NCBI GenBank assembly: GCA_947259495.1
Contig: CAMYLV010000010.1
Coordinates: 159,513 to 223,512 of the forward strand
DNA: 64,000 bases
Direction of reading: 5' to 3'
Origin: an uncultured Desulfobacterales bacterium
GTDB lineage: Bacteria; Desulfobacterota; Desulfobacteria; Desulfobacterales; JAHEIW01
In this document: in pieces, positions 9,258 to 19,015 of the stretch
Layout of the letters: each line of letters opens with the position of its first letter
Position numbering within the stretch: position 1 is the first letter of the stretch
Made by a program: the position numbers and the translations under genes
Notes under the pieces: generated by a model
The model's input: the letters and a program-made list of their open reading frames with translations, nothing else
Databases searched by the model: none
Told to the model about the DNA's origin: nothing

Positions 9258-10553
9258 CTAAGCCCCGGAAGGTTCATCCAAGCGTTCAACCTCCAGCATC
9301 AAATTAACGACGCTGACAACCCGCACTTTGGTGTTTTCATCCACTTCTTCCTGCGCTTTGGCATTCCACAGCTCCCCATGGATAAACACCTTGCCCTCAG
9401 GCGTCAGGGCTTTTTTAACAATTCCAATTTCACCGACCAGCCCCTTTGTGCCGGTCCGGGGTTTGGACATCTGGGCCCGAAATACCAGCCCGGCCACGAA
9501 CACAAAAAATGCGGATATCAAAATCAGGGTGGGCAGTAAAACCGTCCAAGACAATTCCATGTCCGGGCCGGTGCCTTTAAACATCATCAATGAGCCTAAC
9601 AACAGCGCAAGAATACCGGCCACACTTAACAGCCCGTAGCTGGGAATTTTCATCTCCATAATGAAAAAAATAATGGCCAGAACAATGAGCAGGATCCCGG
9701 CGTAGTTGACCGGCAGGGTCTGCAGCGCGAAAAAGGCCAATACCAGGGATATGCCGCCGATCACCCCCGGAAAAATAGCGCCGGGATGGGACAGCTCGAA
9801 ATAAAGTCCGGCCAGGCCGAGCATAAGCAAAATATAGGCAATATTGGGGTTGCTAATGGTCTTTAAAATATTGGTCCGCAAAGAGGGTTCGACGATCACT
9901 TTCTGGGCCTTGTCCAGCTTCAGTTGGCCTTTGTCCCCAATTTTACGGCCATTCAGCTGTCGGATGAGATCATCGGTGTCTTCGGCAATAAGGTCGATGA
10001 TATTCTCTTTGAGGGCCTCGGTTTCCGTAACCGAGACACTCTCCCGAATGGCCTGCTCAACCCATTTTTGATTGCGTCCGCGTTTTTCAGCAACACTCTT
10101 GGCATGAGCAACCATATCATTGATCACCTTTTCCGACATTTTGCCGCTGATATCTTTGCCTCCCGCGCCGACCGGATGGGCCGCCCCGATATTGGTCCCG
10201 GGCGCCATCGCAGCGACATCAGCGGCCATTGTAATCATTACGCCGGCCGAAGCGGCCCGGGCACCGCGCGGCGCGACAAAAACCACAATCGGCACATTGC
10301 TTCCCAGAATGTCTTTGATGATCAGCCGCATCGATTCTGCCAGCCCACCGGGGGTGTCCAGCTCAATAATAAGGCAGGCCGCTTCTTCATTTTCAGCTTT
10401 TTCAATGCTGTCTTTTATATATTCCGCAATACCCGGGCTGATGGCATCGTTAATGTTAACGATATATATATCGCCCTTTGCCGCCCAGGTGCCGCTGACA
10501 AACAACAGCGCAAAAAAGCATATCAATAGAACAATCGCCGCTTTAGCTTTCAT
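9258..10553 (-). CDS. NfeD family membrane serine protease-like protein (long form)
   Basis: This 431-residue protein has a signal peptide (residues 1-24, ending GTWAA), then a ClpP-like serine protease domain. LDTPGGLAESM and RAASAGVMI supply the oxyanion region and the serine, and a Lys in SVAEKRGRNQKWVEQ is the expected general base. Five or so hydrophobic segments follow (about 230-365), and an OB-fold NfeD C-domain is at about 370-431. This is the long NfeD type paired with slipins, and in related systems the protease cleaves the slipin C-terminal hydrophobic segment. It overlaps the end of the DNA glycosylase gene by 11 nt. The assignment is secure; the substrate is inferred. Confidence 0.9.
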   Translation of the reverse strand: MKAKAAIVLLICFFALLFVSGTWAAKGDIYIVNINDAISPGIAEYIKDSIEKAENEEAACLIIELDTPGGLAESMRLIIKDILGSNVPIVVFVAPRGARAASAGVMITMAADVAAMAPGTNIGAAHPVGAGGKDISGKMSEKVINDMVAHAKSVAEKRGRNQKWVEQAIRESVSVTETEALKENIIDLIAEDTDDLIRQLNGRKIGDKGQLKLDKAQKVIVEPSLRTNILKTISNPNIAYILLMLGLAGLYFELSHPGAIFPGVIGGISLVLAFFALQTLPVNYAGILLIVLAIIFFIMEMKIPSYGLLSVAGILALLLGSLMMFKGTGPDMELSWTVLLPTLILISAFFVFVAGLVFRAQMSKPRTGTKGLVGEIGIVKKALTPEGKVFIHGELWNAKAQEEVDENTKVRVVSVVNLMLEVERLDEPSGA

Positions 10554-11244
10554 ATGGATATTCCTTCATGAGCATTTTCATATCTTTCCAAACCTCCCTT
10601 TTTTTTTCAAAATTGCGAAGAAGATAAGCCGGATGGTAGGTTGGAAGCAGTTTTATGCCCCGATAGTCGTAGAAACGTCCCCTCAGTTTAGATATCGGTT
10701 CGGGTGAACTTAGGAGTGTCTGGGCTGCAACTGATCCCAGCGCACAGATAAACATCGGCTGGATGGCGTCAATCTGTCGTTCCAAGAAGGGAAAGCAGGT
10801 CTGAATTTCATCGGGTCGCGGGTTGCGATTTTTCGGCGGGCGACATTTGACGATGTTGCTGATGTAGACTTGTTTGCGCGTCAGATTTATGGCGCCGATG
10901 ATTTTGGTCAGCAATTGTCCCGCCGGACCGACAAACGGCTCAGCCTGTTGATCTTCTTCAAAGCCCGGTCCTTCCCCCACAAATATCAGTTTCGCGGTGG
11001 GGCTGCCGGAGCCGAAAACAATGTTCTGGCGACGCTGCGCAAGCCGGCACCTCTGACAGTCGCCTAACGCCGATCGTATATCCGTCAGGGTTTCAAATTT
11101 CTTTTGCTGCGCGACACCCCACTCGGCTAGTTTTGCAAGACTGCCGGGTTTGCAATCAAATCCGCGAAGTCCGCTCCTGGAAATACGCTGAAGGGTAAGG
11201 TTAAGTGCATCGATCGATTCAATTATTTTAGATCTTGAGGCCAC
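10543..11244 (-). CDS. Family-4 uracil-DNA glycosylase (Fe-S)
   Basis: This 233-residue protein removes uracil from DNA at the start of base-excision repair. The four cluster cysteines of the family are visible: C and C in LGDCQRCRL, one in NIVKCRPPKN and one in EIQTCFPFL. Motif A reads GEGPGFEEDQQ, and the C-terminal active-site motif is LLPTYHPAYLLR. About 60 residues precede the domain without recognisable features. The gene follows coaBC by about 12 nt and overlaps the NfeD gene, so the three look co-transcribed. The motifs fit family 4 better than UdgX, which carries an extra insert. Confidence 0.9.
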   Translation of the reverse strand: MASRSKIIESIDALNLTLQRISRSGLRGFDCKPGSLAKLAEWGVAQQKKFETLTDIRSALGDCQRCRLAQRRQNIVFGSGSPTAKLIFVGEGPGFEEDQQAEPFVGPAGQLLTKIIGAINLTRKQVYISNIVKCRPPKNRNPRPDEIQTCFPFLERQIDAIQPMFICALGSVAAQTLLSSPEPISKLRGRFYDYRGIKLLPTYHPAYLLRNFEKKREVWKDMKMLMKEYPYES

Positions 11245-11256
11245 GACAACCCAGTG

Positions 11257-12495
11257 CTATTCTTTTTCAGGTCCTTTATGACCGGTTGCTGAACGCAACA
11301 TTTTTTCTATAATCCGATCCAGCAGTATATGCGCAACCATCTCCTTTTCCATTGTTGGCAATGATTCCTTGCTACCGTCGCTGAAGAAGAATGTCACCGC
11401 GTTGGTATCGGTTTTAAAACCGGACTCGGCAGACCCCACCAGATTACCGACAATGATGTCCAGGTTTTTTTCAGTCAGTTTCTGGGTGGCGTTTTGTTCC
11501 AGGTCCCTGGTTTCGGCCGCAAATCCCACCAGAACCTGGTGTGTCTTTTGGCGGCCCAGGGCCTTGAGAATATCTTCAGTCTGCTTTAGCCGTAAAACAA
11601 TTTCGCGCTTACCTTTTTTGATTTTGTGGTCGGCACTTTCTTGCGGTCCGTAATCGGAAACCGCGGCGGCTTTGACGATCACATCCGCCTTTTCAAATTG
11701 TTGAAACACCACATCTGCCATCTCATCCGCTGTACGAACGCTGATGGTGGTCACATTTGCCGGATCTGGTAGATGTGTCGGTCCGGTAATCAGGGTAACG
11801 TCGGCACCCCGGTGCGCTGCAGCCCTGGCAACGGCGAAGCCCATCTTTCCCGATGAAGGGTTGCTGATAAATCTGACCGGATCGATGGGTTCGATGGTGG
11901 GACCGGCGGTTACAACAAACTTTTTTCCGGCAAGATCATTGGGTACAAAGCAACTGAGAAATCGATCAACAATGGCTTCCGGATCGGGGAGTCTTCCAGG
12001 GCCGGTAGTGCCGCAAGCAAGATCGCCGGATACGGGTTCCATAACAAAATATCCATCGGACCTGAGTGTGTCAAGATTTCGTTGAACCGCTTTGCTCGCG
12101 TACATATGGCTATTCATGGATGGGCAAATAAGAACGGGCGCCGTGACGGCCAGCATAAAAGTGCTCAGCGGATCATCGGCTATCGCGTGCGCCAGTTTTC
12201 CAATCATATTTGCAGTGGCCGGGGCGATAATGACGCCATCGGCCGCCTGAGCCCAATCAATGTGCCGAATCGAGGCATCGCGGCCTTCTTGAAACATTTC
12301 TTTGAAAACCGGTTGACCGGATAGGGCTTCAAACGTAAGTGCTCCCACAAACCACTGGGCACTTTGGGTCATAATCACCCGCACGCTGGCACCCGCCTGC
12401 GTTAAAAGCCTGAGGATCTCCACGCTTTTGTAAGCCGCAATGCCCCCGCTGACGCCCAGAATAACGTTTTTACTTTTAATTGCGTTTTTCATCAT
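11257..12495 (-). CDS. coaBC: Bifunctional phosphopantothenoylcysteine decarboxylase / phosphopantothenate-cysteine ligase
   Basis: CoaBC carries out two steps of coenzyme A synthesis. The N-terminal flavoprotein half has VILGVSGGIAAYKSVE, the decarboxylase His region RHIDWAQAADG, the substrate motif PSMNSHMY (usually PAMN) and the catalytic Cys in GDLACGTTGPGRL. The C-terminal ligase half starts at KKFVVTAGPTIEPIDPVR, with FISNPSSGKMG and a Lys-rich KKGKREIVLRLKQTEDIL. The track ORF starts at 12555, but ATG 12495 or 12492 matches family N-termini better; neither has a clear ribosome site. It lies between a lipoprotein gene and the uracil glycosylase gene. Confidence 0.93.
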   Translation of the reverse strand: MMKNAIKSKNVILGVSGGIAAYKSVEILRLLTQAGASVRVIMTQSAQWFVGALTFEALSGQPVFKEMFQEGRDASIRHIDWAQAADGVIIAPATANMIGKLAHAIADDPLSTFMLAVTAPVLICPSMNSHMYASKAVQRNLDTLRSDGYFVMEPVSGDLACGTTGPGRLPDPEAIVDRFLSCFVPNDLAGKKFVVTAGPTIEPIDPVRFISNPSSGKMGFAVARAAAHRGADVTLITGPTHLPDPANVTTISVRTADEMADVVFQQFEKADVIVKAAAVSDYGPQESADHKIKKGKREIVLRLKQTEDILKALGRQKTHQVLVGFAAETRDLEQNATQKLTEKNLDIIVGNLVGSAESGFKTDTNAVTFFFSDGSKESLPTMEKEMVAHILLDRIIEKMLRSATGHKGPEKE

Positions 12496-12567
12496 GGTTG
12501 TATTTTTGCCAGAAAGCACCCAGCGCGCGAAGGCGGGCCTGGCGACTTGAAACATAATAAATGTTGA

Positions 12568-13053
12568 TTATTTCAGTAAACCGGTTTGGCTGCCTTTGAT
12601 CGTCGGGGCAACCCAGATCTCGACGAAGGTATTAAAGGTCTCGTCGTTGATATTCATCACACACCAGCGATGGGCTTTTTGAAACAGCAGCATGGTTCGA
12701 TCGGACTTAAATGCGCTGATCATCTGCCAATTATCCTTGGCCATGTTTCTTTCAAAAAAAGATATCAGAGAGCGGGTGTCAATCCGGCCTTTTAATACCA
12801 GAACGCCGGCCGAAAAACCCTCGGTTTGGTAAATAAAAGAGGATTTCTTGTCGACCTTGAGCTCCTTTGGAACCAGAACATCGCCAAAATCATAGTAAAG
12901 CGCCGGCACCCCGGAGCTGCTTTGGGCTACGGGCGCTGTGGCGGTCTTATCCTTTTTACCAAATGACGAACAGCCACCAACTGAAATCACCAATACAACG
13001 ATGAGTCCTAAAACGACCAGATGCATCCTGTTGTGAGTGTCAATGATTTGCAT
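12568..13053 (-). CDS. Lipoprotein of unknown function
   Basis: This 161-residue protein has a hydrophobic N-terminus (about 11-26) and the lipobox SVGGC, predicting lipid attachment at Cys28. The mature part contains YDFGDVLVPKELKVDKKSSF and a roughly 90-residue alpha/beta segment ending WVAPTIKGSQ. It begins with a strong ribosome site (AAAGGAGGATAA before the ATG). I do not recognise a named family, although similar short lipoproteins seem familiar from sulfate reducers. It is upstream of coaBC with a 12-70 nt gap, depending on the coaBC start. Confidence 0.65.
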   Translation of the reverse strand: MQIIDTHNRMHLVVLGLIVVLVISVGGCSSFGKKDKTATAPVAQSSSGVPALYYDFGDVLVPKELKVDKKSSFIYQTEGFSAGVLVLKGRIDTRSLISFFERNMAKDNWQMISAFKSDRTMLLFQKAHRWCVMNINDETFNTFVEIWVAPTIKGSQTGLLK

Positions 13054-13276
13054 TTATCCTCCTTTTTTGTTGTTGCCGCAACGCAACCGTTAGCATGAAG
13101 ATCGGTTAATATTAAGGCAACCGCGTGCTAAGATGTAAAAATTTTTAGACGTCAGTGCAAAACCGCCTGCTCAGCTGTTGCTGGGTACTTTGATCGCGCC
13201 TGAAGAGGCAAAAGTCCCAAAGAGCGGCAGACGGGTTTTGAAACGGCTTTTTTCGAATAGGGTTTCCGCCTGAAAC
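13054..13276. other. Spacer with imperfect hairpins, possible intergenic repeat
   Basis: No gene is supported in this 223-nt gap between GDP-fucose synthase and the lipoprotein gene. It holds a stem in which ACTTTgatcgcGCCT pairs loosely with AGGCaAAAGT (about 13178-13212), and several GCGG/CCGC short complementary blocks. The minus-strand translation here looks like a commonly seen repeat-derived peptide, so a dispersed element is possible, but only one copy is visible in this window. Confidence 0.25.
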
Positions 13277-14494
13277 TTAATCTAATTCCGATAGCGCCAG
13301 ATACCACCCATAGGTGCTTGCAATGCCTTCGCGCAAACCAATGCGGGGCGTCCATCCCAGCTGTGTTAAGCGGGAAACATCCAACAACTTGCGTGGGGTT
13401 CCATCCGGCATCGCTGTGTTCCAGCTGACAGCGCCTTCATAGCCGACAACTTCCTGTATGGTCTGCGCCAGTTCTGCGATACGAATATCTTTGCCGCTGC
13501 CCACATTAATATGATACACCCGGTCTCGTATGTTGAGATCGAAATTCGACGAAGCCGGCTGCACCTGGTGCGATGGGCGAATCGGATGTTCAAACGGTAC
13601 GGCACAGGCAGCCGCATAAGCATCATCGGCCAGATCACTCACAAACAGGCAGGCTGCGGCCAAATCATCGACATGTAAAAATTCCCGTTTGGGCTGCCCG
13701 CTGCCCCAGAGCTCAACGGCAGGCAGCAACCGTGAGTCGCCAGGCTCTTTGTGTGCAATCGCCTTTAATCCTTTTTGAAAATCAGCCGAAATGGGCCCAA
13801 ATATTGTTTCATCTATTTTGATTTTTTCCCAATCTCTTTGAAATGCAAGTTTGGCCAGATGAAACTTGCGGATCATGGCCGGCAAAACATGCGAATTTTC
13901 CAGGTCAAAATTATCATGGGGTCCGTATAAATTAGTGGGCATGAGCGAACGATAATGGGTGCCATACTGCCGATTGTAGGATTCACAAAGCTTAATGCCG
14001 GCAATTTTGGCAACGGCGTAGGGCTCGTTGGTGGGCTCCAAAACGCCGGTTAAAAGCTGTTCTTCGCGCATCGGCTGTTCGGCATATTTCGGGTAAATAC
14101 AAGAACTGCCCAGAAACAGCAAGCGCTCCACTCCGGACCGATAGGCTTCGTGAATCACATTGGCCTGGATCATGATGTTTTCAAAAATAAACTCGGCCCG
14201 ATAGGTGCTATTGGCTTGAATACCGCCAACCTTGGCAGCGGCTAGAATAACCGCATCGATCTTTTCATTTTCAAAAAAATGGCGCACCGCTGCTTGATTG
14301 ACCAGGTCCAGTTCGTCATGGGACCGGGTGATGACGTTATGATAATTTTCAGCCCGCAAGCGACGACAGATCGCAGAGCCAACCATCCCCAGATGCCCGG
14401 CCAAAAAAATGCAAGCATCCTGCGGCAAATTACCTGAATGTTCCTGAGCACCGGCAATTGTGGATTTGGCTTTACTCATCTCGCCTGATAGCAT
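13277..14494 (-). CDS. fcl: GDP-L-fucose synthase
   Basis: This short-chain dehydrogenase epimerises and reduces GDP-4-keto-6-deoxymannose to GDP-L-fucose. The Rossmann motif is [10 protein letters not shown]. The catalytic Ser and YxxxK are in [15 protein letters not shown] and [13 protein letters not shown], and the [14 protein letters not shown] element is typical. At 405 residues it is roughly 80 longer than usual. The extra sequence lies at about 205-240 ([14 protein letters not shown] onward) and about 290-315 ([15 protein letters not shown]). An internal ATG at 14479 may be the true start. It sits 18 nt after gmd, which supplies its substrate. Confidence 0.92.
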   Translation of the reverse strand: MLSGEMSKAKSTIAGAQEHSGNLPQDACIFLAGHLGMVGSAICRRLRAENYHNVITRSHDELDLVNQAAVRHFFENEKIDAVILAAAKVGGIQANSTYRAEFIFENIMIQANVIHEAYRSGVERLLFLGSSCIYPKYAEQPMREEQLLTGVLEPTNEPYAVAKIAGIKLCESYNRQYGTHYRSLMPTNLYGPHDNFDLENSHVLPAMIRKFHLAKLAFQRDWEKIKIDETIFGPISADFQKGLKAIAHKEPGDSRLLPAVELWGSGQPKREFLHVDDLAAACLFVSDLADDAYAAACAVPFEHPIRPSHQVQPASSNFDLNIRDRVYHINVGSGKDIRIAELAQTIQEVVGYEGAVSWNTAMPDGTPRKLLDVSRLTQLGWTPRIGLREGIASTYGWYLALSELD

Positions 14495-14511
14495 TTAGGT
14501 GCGGCCTGGCA

Positions 14512-15597
14512 TTATTCGGCCTGATTATAAGTTTGAAAGCCTTCTTGCAAGCACAGTTCATCTTTCTCCGCCTCTAACAGGTCCATGGCCACCATTTCTT
14601 TTACCAAATCCGTGAAGCTGGTATTGGGCTGCCATCCCAGCTGCTGACGGGCTTTGGAGCTGTCGCCCAGCAGGGTCTCGACTTCAGTCGGACGAAAGTA
14701 ACGGGGGTCGATGCTGACCAGCTCGCTGCCGCTTTTGACATCAATCCCTTTTTCGTTAAGCCCCTGTCCTTGCCAGCGAATGGAAATACCCGCTGCTTTA
14801 GCTGCCAGCTCGATAAATTCTCGCACTGAATGCTGCTCGCCGGTTGAAATCACGTAATCATCGGGCCGATCCTGCTGGAGCATCAGCCACTGCATTTCGA
14901 CATAATCTCTGGCATGGCCCCAGTCCCGGCGCGCATCGAGATTACCGATATAAAGCTTTTTCTGCAAGCCCCTGCTAATGCGTGCCATGGCACGGGTGAT
15001 TTTGCGGGAAACAAAGGTTTCGCCCCGAATGGGGGATTCATGATTAAATAAAATACCGTTGCAGGCATACATTCCATATGCTTCGCGGTAATTAACCGTT
15101 ATCCAATAGGCATAAAGTTTGGCCACGCCATATGGTGAGCGCGGATAAAACGGTGTGGCTTCAGTTTGCGGTGTCTCTTTGACCTGCCCGTAGAGTTCGG
15201 ATGTCGAGGCCTGATAGAAACGGGTCTTATCGATCAGATCCAGTATGCGAATGGCCTCCAGCAACCGCAGCGTACCAAGAGCATCTGAATTGGCAGTATA
15301 TTCAGGGGTTTCAAAGGAAACCATCACGTGGCTTTGAGCCGCCAGGTTATAGATCTCATCGGGCTGAACTTCCTGGATGACGCGGATCAGGTTGGTGGCA
15401 TCGGTAAGATCACCATAATGCATAAAAAAGCGCACGTCTTTCTCGTGCGGATCTTGGTAGAGATGATCCACCCGGGCCGTGTTAAACGAAGATGCCCGGC
15501 GTTTGATACCATGGACCTCATATTTTTTGTTCAGTAAAAACTCGGCCAGGTAAGCACCGTCCTGGCCGGTAATTCCGGTTATAAGCGCACGTTTCAT
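14512..15597 (-). CDS. gmd: GDP-mannose 4,6-dehydratase
   Basis: This roughly 361-residue SDR enzyme converts GDP-mannose to GDP-4-keto-6-deoxymannose. The NAD-binding [45 protein letters not shown] and [17 protein letters not shown] blocks are all characteristic. The track begins at a TTG (15600); the adjacent ATG at 15597 with AGGAG upstream is preferred. It is followed by GDP-fucose synthase, forming the two-step GDP-fucose pathway, and preceded by a UDP-sugar decarboxylase. Together they suggest cell-surface polysaccharide synthesis. Confidence 0.96.
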   Translation of the reverse strand: MKRALITGITGQDGAYLAEFLLNKKYEVHGIKRRASSFNTARVDHLYQDPHEKDVRFFMHYGDLTDATNLIRVIQEVQPDEIYNLAAQSHVMVSFETPEYTANSDALGTLRLLEAIRILDLIDKTRFYQASTSELYGQVKETPQTEATPFYPRSPYGVAKLYAYWITVNYREAYGMYACNGILFNHESPIRGETFVSRKITRAMARISRGLQKKLYIGNLDARRDWGHARDYVEMQWLMLQQDRPDDYVISTGEQHSVREFIELAAKAAGISIRWQGQGLNEKGIDVKSGSELVSIDPRYFRPTEVETLLGDSSKARQQLGWQPNTSFTDLVKEMVAMDLLEAEKDELCLQEGFQTYNQAE

Positions 15598-15634
15598 CAA
15601 CTTCTCCTAACATTTGTTTACAGGCTTTCAATAT

Positions 15635-16576
15635 TCATTGCAGGGTTCTAAAATAGTCGATCGCCTGCGTCAGCCCCTCATTTAATTGCGTTTGCGGTTT
15701 CCATTTCAATTTAGTTGTTGCCAGTTCGATGTTGGGTTTGCGCTGCAGCGGATCGTCTTCTGGAAGCGGTTTAAAAATAATTTTCGAATTGGATCGCGTC
15801 AGCGCAATAATCTTTTCCGCCAACTCAAGGATCGTAAACTCTTGCGGATTTCCCAGATTCACAGGCCCGGTGAAATCATCGGGGGCATTCATCATCCGAA
15901 TCACGCCCTCGATCATATCATCGACGTAGCAGAAGGAACGTGTTTGCTTGCCGTCACCGTATACAGTGATATCTTCATTTTTTAAGGCCTGAAGGATAAA
16001 ATTGCTCACCACCCGACCGTCGTTGGGGTGCATGCGCGGCCCGTAGGTGTTGAAAATCCGGACAACCCGAATATTGAGGCTGTGCTGCCGATAATAATCA
16101 AAAAAAAGCGTCTCGGCACACCGTTTGCCTTCATCGTAGCAAGACCGTATACCCACGCAGTTAACGTTGCCCCAGTAATCTTCTGTTTGTGGATGTACGC
16201 TGGGATCGCCATAAACCTCGGAGGTGGAGGCCTGCAAAATCTTCGCTTGCGTGCGCTTGGCCAGGCCGAGCATATTTATAGAGCCATGCACATTGACCTT
16301 GGTGGTTTGCACAGGATCGTTTTGATAGTGTACGGGTGATGCCGGACAGGCAAAATTATAAATTTCATCGACTTCCAGATAGAGCGGAAACGTGATGTCA
16401 TGCCGGACCAGCTCAAAGTAGGGATTTTCCAGAAGATGAACAATATTGCGTTTGGTGCCGGTATAAAAATTGTCTACACAGACCACGTCGCAATTTTCGC
16501 TCAAAAGGCGTTCGCACAGAAATGAGCCCAGAAACCCAGCTCCGCCAGTCACCAGAACGCGTTTTCGAAAGTGCAT
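15635..16576 (-). CDS. UDP-glucuronate decarboxylase (UDP-xylose synthase)-like SDR
   Basis: This 313-residue SDR has the Rossmann motif [16 protein letters not shown], the catalytic STSEVYGDP and [10 protein letters not shown] (YxxxK), and the very characteristic [12 protein letters not shown] and [10 protein letters not shown] segments of UDP-glucuronic acid decarboxylases. The enzyme would make UDP-xylose from UDP-glucuronate using tightly bound NAD. A GAGGGTATTTC precedes the ATG. It is the first gene of the nucleotide-sugar run with gmd and fcl. Confidence 0.92.
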   Translation of the reverse strand: MHFRKRVLVTGGAGFLGSFLCERLLSENCDVVCVDNFYTGTKRNIVHLLENPYFELVRHDITFPLYLEVDEIYNFACPASPVHYQNDPVQTTKVNVHGSINMLGLAKRTQAKILQASTSEVYGDPSVHPQTEDYWGNVNCVGIRSCYDEGKRCAETLFFDYYRQHSLNIRVVRIFNTYGPRMHPNDGRVVSNFILQALKNEDITVYGDGKQTRSFCYVDDMIEGVIRMMNAPDDFTGPVNLGNPQEFTILELAEKIIALTRSNSKIIFKPLPEDDPLQRKPNIELATTKLKWKPQTQLNEGLTQAIDYFRTLQ

Positions 16577-16895
16577 GAAATACCCTCTAGTTTATGAGTT
16601 GAAATTATGATCGCCTTGGCAACCTGCATCCGTTTTGTAAGCAGTTAAAATGATTAAGGCTTATATCATAGAGACCCTGTAATTAGCAACAAACTTTGGA
16701 TATAAACAATGGATCGGTTGGTGCACAACAGCCACAGTGCCCGCCGCGCTATTTTCGGATATCGCAGGATTCCGAATCGGCAGCATACGCATTTGCAATT
16801 CAACCGGTTGGAAGTTTAGCGCACATAAGGTTCTTGTAATCTTGATGTTGATTTGCTATGCGAATATCATATTTTAATATTTCGGACATTCAGCA
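16577..16895. other. Gene-free spacer between divergent units
   Basis: About 320 nt separate the nucleotide-sugar operon (minus) from the tRNA gene (plus). I see no supported gene or strong hairpin here. Both flanking units must have their promoters in it, but no convincing -35/-10 or sigma-54 match was found. Confidence 0.4.
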
Positions 16896-16971
16896 GCCCC
16901 CGTAGCTCAGTGGATAGAGCGATGGATTCCTAATCCATGTGCCGCAGGTTCGATCCCTGCCGGGGGCACCA
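16896..16971 (+). tRNA. tRNA-Arg (anticodon CCT)
   Basis: A full cloverleaf is visible. The acceptor stem pairs GCCCCCG with CGGGGGC. A D-arm GTAGCTCAGTGGATAGAGC follows, then the anticodon stem ATGGA/TCCAT around loop TTCCTAA with anticodon CCT at 16929-16931. The T-arm is GCAGGTTCGATCCCTGC, and CCA is encoded at 16969-16971. It decodes AGG arginine codons. No integrase or duplicated 3' end is nearby, so there is no sign that it is used as an attachment site. Confidence 0.97.
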
Positions 16972-17017
16972 GCTGTCTTGGAAAGATTTTTATAAACACA
17001 AAAGGGTTGAATTCAAA

Positions 17018-17914
17018 ATGGACAAAGCCATCAAAGTGGGACTCATTGTTGCCATTGTCGGTATCGCCGCTTATTTCGGTTATATTCTGTTCAGCAGCTG
17101 GCACAAGGAAAGCCTTGAAACCGCCAAACGGCAGGAACGGGTGACATGGGAAAAAAGAACCAAAGAGCTGATGGAAAAAGTCACAGGCCTTGAAGAAGAA
17201 ATGGCCTCCATAAAGGGGGAAACCATTACGGAGGGAAAGCTCAAAGAAGTTTTTGGGTCTGAGTCAGCGGTTGTCAAAGAAGAAGAACCTCTTGACTTCG
17301 AAGACATCGAACAGCAGATTAAAGCCTTTTTCGCCTACCTCGACCAACAAGACTATGTTCAGGCATATGCGTTAAAAGGCGGAACCTATGAGCAGTTCCA
17401 GCTGATTCCGAAAAAAATGTCCGCAAATCTTCCCAACATCACCGATGAGACCGCCTCGCTCTACAACCTGTATCGCAATATGGCCCATTTTTTTCGCATT
17501 CTGGGCAAAAAACGGGTGAATCTCGTCAGGGATGTATTACAGAATGAAGGCGAAATTCTCGAATCGGCCATGCAGACATTTTACCGCTGGGCCACATTTG
17601 AAACCGGAGACAGAGTCATAACCGGCCAGCCGACGCTGAAAACACTGTATGCATATTCCGGATTTTTTCTGAATACCCTGGCAGGCAAGAGCTATCTATT
17701 GCGAAGAGATTCAAAAATCAGAATATTAACAACATACTATTCAATCCTTATACTCGATAAGGTAAATGACGAGAAATTCAATTCAGCCGGCATAGATATC
17801 CGGCCCCACATTGAATTTTTACTGAATGATTTGCAGACCCAAATCGGTCTGACTTACCAGAAGCAATATTTGGCTGAATTGCAGAAACTCGCCGATAAAT
17901 ACAAATTGCCTTAA
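17018..17914 (+). CDS. Membrane-anchored protein of unknown function
   Basis: The track ORF opens inside the tRNA at 16937. The internal ATG at 17018 (MDKAIKVGLIV) is the sensible start and gives 298 residues. Residues 4-27 form one transmembrane segment, followed by a charged coiled coil (about 30-75) and then a soluble, mostly helical region (about 90-298) starting FEDIEQQIKAFFAYLDQQDY. The pattern suggests a bitopic inner-membrane protein with a periplasmic helical domain. I do not recognise the family. It stands alone between tRNA-Arg and the ADP-ribosylglycohydrolase gene. Confidence 0.65.
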   Translation: MDKAIKVGLIVAIVGIAAYFGYILFSSWHKESLETAKRQERVTWEKRTKELMEKVTGLEEEMASIKGETITEGKLKEVFGSESAVVKEEEPLDFEDIEQQIKAFFAYLDQQDYVQAYALKGGTYEQFQLIPKKMSANLPNITDETASLYNLYRNMAHFFRILGKKRVNLVRDVLQNEGEILESAMQTFYRWATFETGDRVITGQPTLKTLYAYSGFFLNTLAGKSYLLRRDSKIRILTTYYSILILDKVNDEKFNSAGIDIRPHIEFLLNDLQTQIGLTYQKQYLAELQKLADKYKLP

Positions 17915-18013
17915 CACCGCCGCCATTCTCGAATGTCACGGTCACCGCTCGCAGCCTGACGGCCGTGTTCAACCCCAAATTTAAAGATCTGTCCGGATTG
18001 GAGGATGATACCC

Positions 18014-18934
18014 ATGCATAAAAATGCAAGCGCAATGGTTCTGGCATCTTTGGCAGCCGATTCTTTAGCCCTGGGCGTTCATTGGATTTACAACACCCGG
18101 GTGATTGATAAAAAGTTTGGCCGGGTTGAGCGTTTCTTAAAACCGGAGCGTCCAACTTATCATCCCACCAAGGACAGCGGAGAATTTACCCACTACGGCG
18201 ACCAAACCCTGGTTTTACTGGAATCCGTCACTGGATGCGAAGGGTTTAATTTATCCGATTTTTCAGAACGCTGGCAGGAATTGTTTAACACCTATGATGG
18301 ATACGTTGACGGTGCAACCCAAAAAACCCTTGAAAACCTGGCGGCCGGAAAATCGCCCGCGGAATCGGGATCCGCTTCCGACGATCTCGCCGGAGCATCC
18401 CGGATTGCGCCGCTGGTTTATATTTATCGAAATGACCCACAGGTCCTGATCGCCGGCGCCAGAGCCCAAACTGCTTTTACCCACCTTAATTCACATGTTA
18501 TTGATAGCGCGGCGTTTTTTGCAACCATCACGCATCAGATTTTAGCGGGTGCCGCCCCGGTAGCGGCCATTGAGCAGACCAGAAAAGATGCATTTCATTC
18601 GGATCCCTTTAAAGAGTGGATCCAAATGGGGCTGGCAAGCACCGGTCAGAACAGCCGCCAGGCCATTTTGGATTTTGGCCAGATGTGTGAGATCCCGGCC
18701 GCTTTTCCCGGCGTCGTCCATCTGATCGCTAAATATGAAAATGATCTAAAGACCGCATTGGTCGAAAATGTTATGGCAGGCGGTGATTCTGCCGGTCGAG
18801 GCTTGCTGGTGGGACTGGTTCTGGGCGCCCATTTAGGCATGCAAGCCATACCCCCGGAATGGCTTAACGATATGAAAGCCTTTCGGCAAATTCTTGATAT
18901 GCTGTCAAAAATTGATAAAAGCCATGGTTTCTAA
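18014..18934 (+). CDS. ADP-ribosylglycohydrolase (DraG) family protein
   Basis: The ATG at 18014 is chosen because GGAGG lies 9 nt upstream; the track ATG at 18005 abuts it. The roughly 306-residue protein has the family opening AADSLALGVHWIYNT and a metal-site equivalent THYGDQTLVLLE near residue 60. The C-terminal GGDSAGRGLLVGLVLGAHLG corresponds to the GGDxDT metal loop, but the second acidic/Thr pair is not obvious. The fold is clear. Whether it removes ADP-ribose, and from what, cannot be told. The altered metal loop suggests a divergent subfamily. Confidence 0.8.
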   Translation: MHKNASAMVLASLAADSLALGVHWIYNTRVIDKKFGRVERFLKPERPTYHPTKDSGEFTHYGDQTLVLLESVTGCEGFNLSDFSERWQELFNTYDGYVDGATQKTLENLAAGKSPAESGSASDDLAGASRIAPLVYIYRNDPQVLIAGARAQTAFTHLNSHVIDSAAFFATITHQILAGAAPVAAIEQTRKDAFHSDPFKEWIQMGLASTGQNSRQAILDFGQMCEIPAAFPGVVHLIAKYENDLKTALVENVMAGGDSAGRGLLVGLVLGAHLGMQAIPPEWLNDMKAFRQILDMLSKIDKSHGF

Positions 18935-18962
18935 AACAGGTAGCGCCCCTATATATGCATAA

Positions 18963-18979
18963 CGGGCGTTGCACGCCCG
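18963..18979 (+). terminator. Short GC-rich hairpin after the DraG-like gene
   Basis: CGGGCGT pairs perfectly with ACGCCCG around a 3-nt loop 29 nt after the stop codon. There is no T-run, so it is a weak intrinsic terminator at best. Confidence 0.35.
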
Positions 18980-19015
18980 CCAAAAATGGCGTAGAATAAA
19001 ACGATAACTCTCTTG

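Noticed and set aside
13152-13355. 67-codon ORF at the fcl 3' end
   Set aside because: It overlaps fcl in another frame, and the non-overlapping part looks like repeat-derived sequence.
16896-16971. tRNA-Arg as an integration site
   Set aside because: No duplicated tRNA 3' end and no integrase or cargo adjacent on either side.
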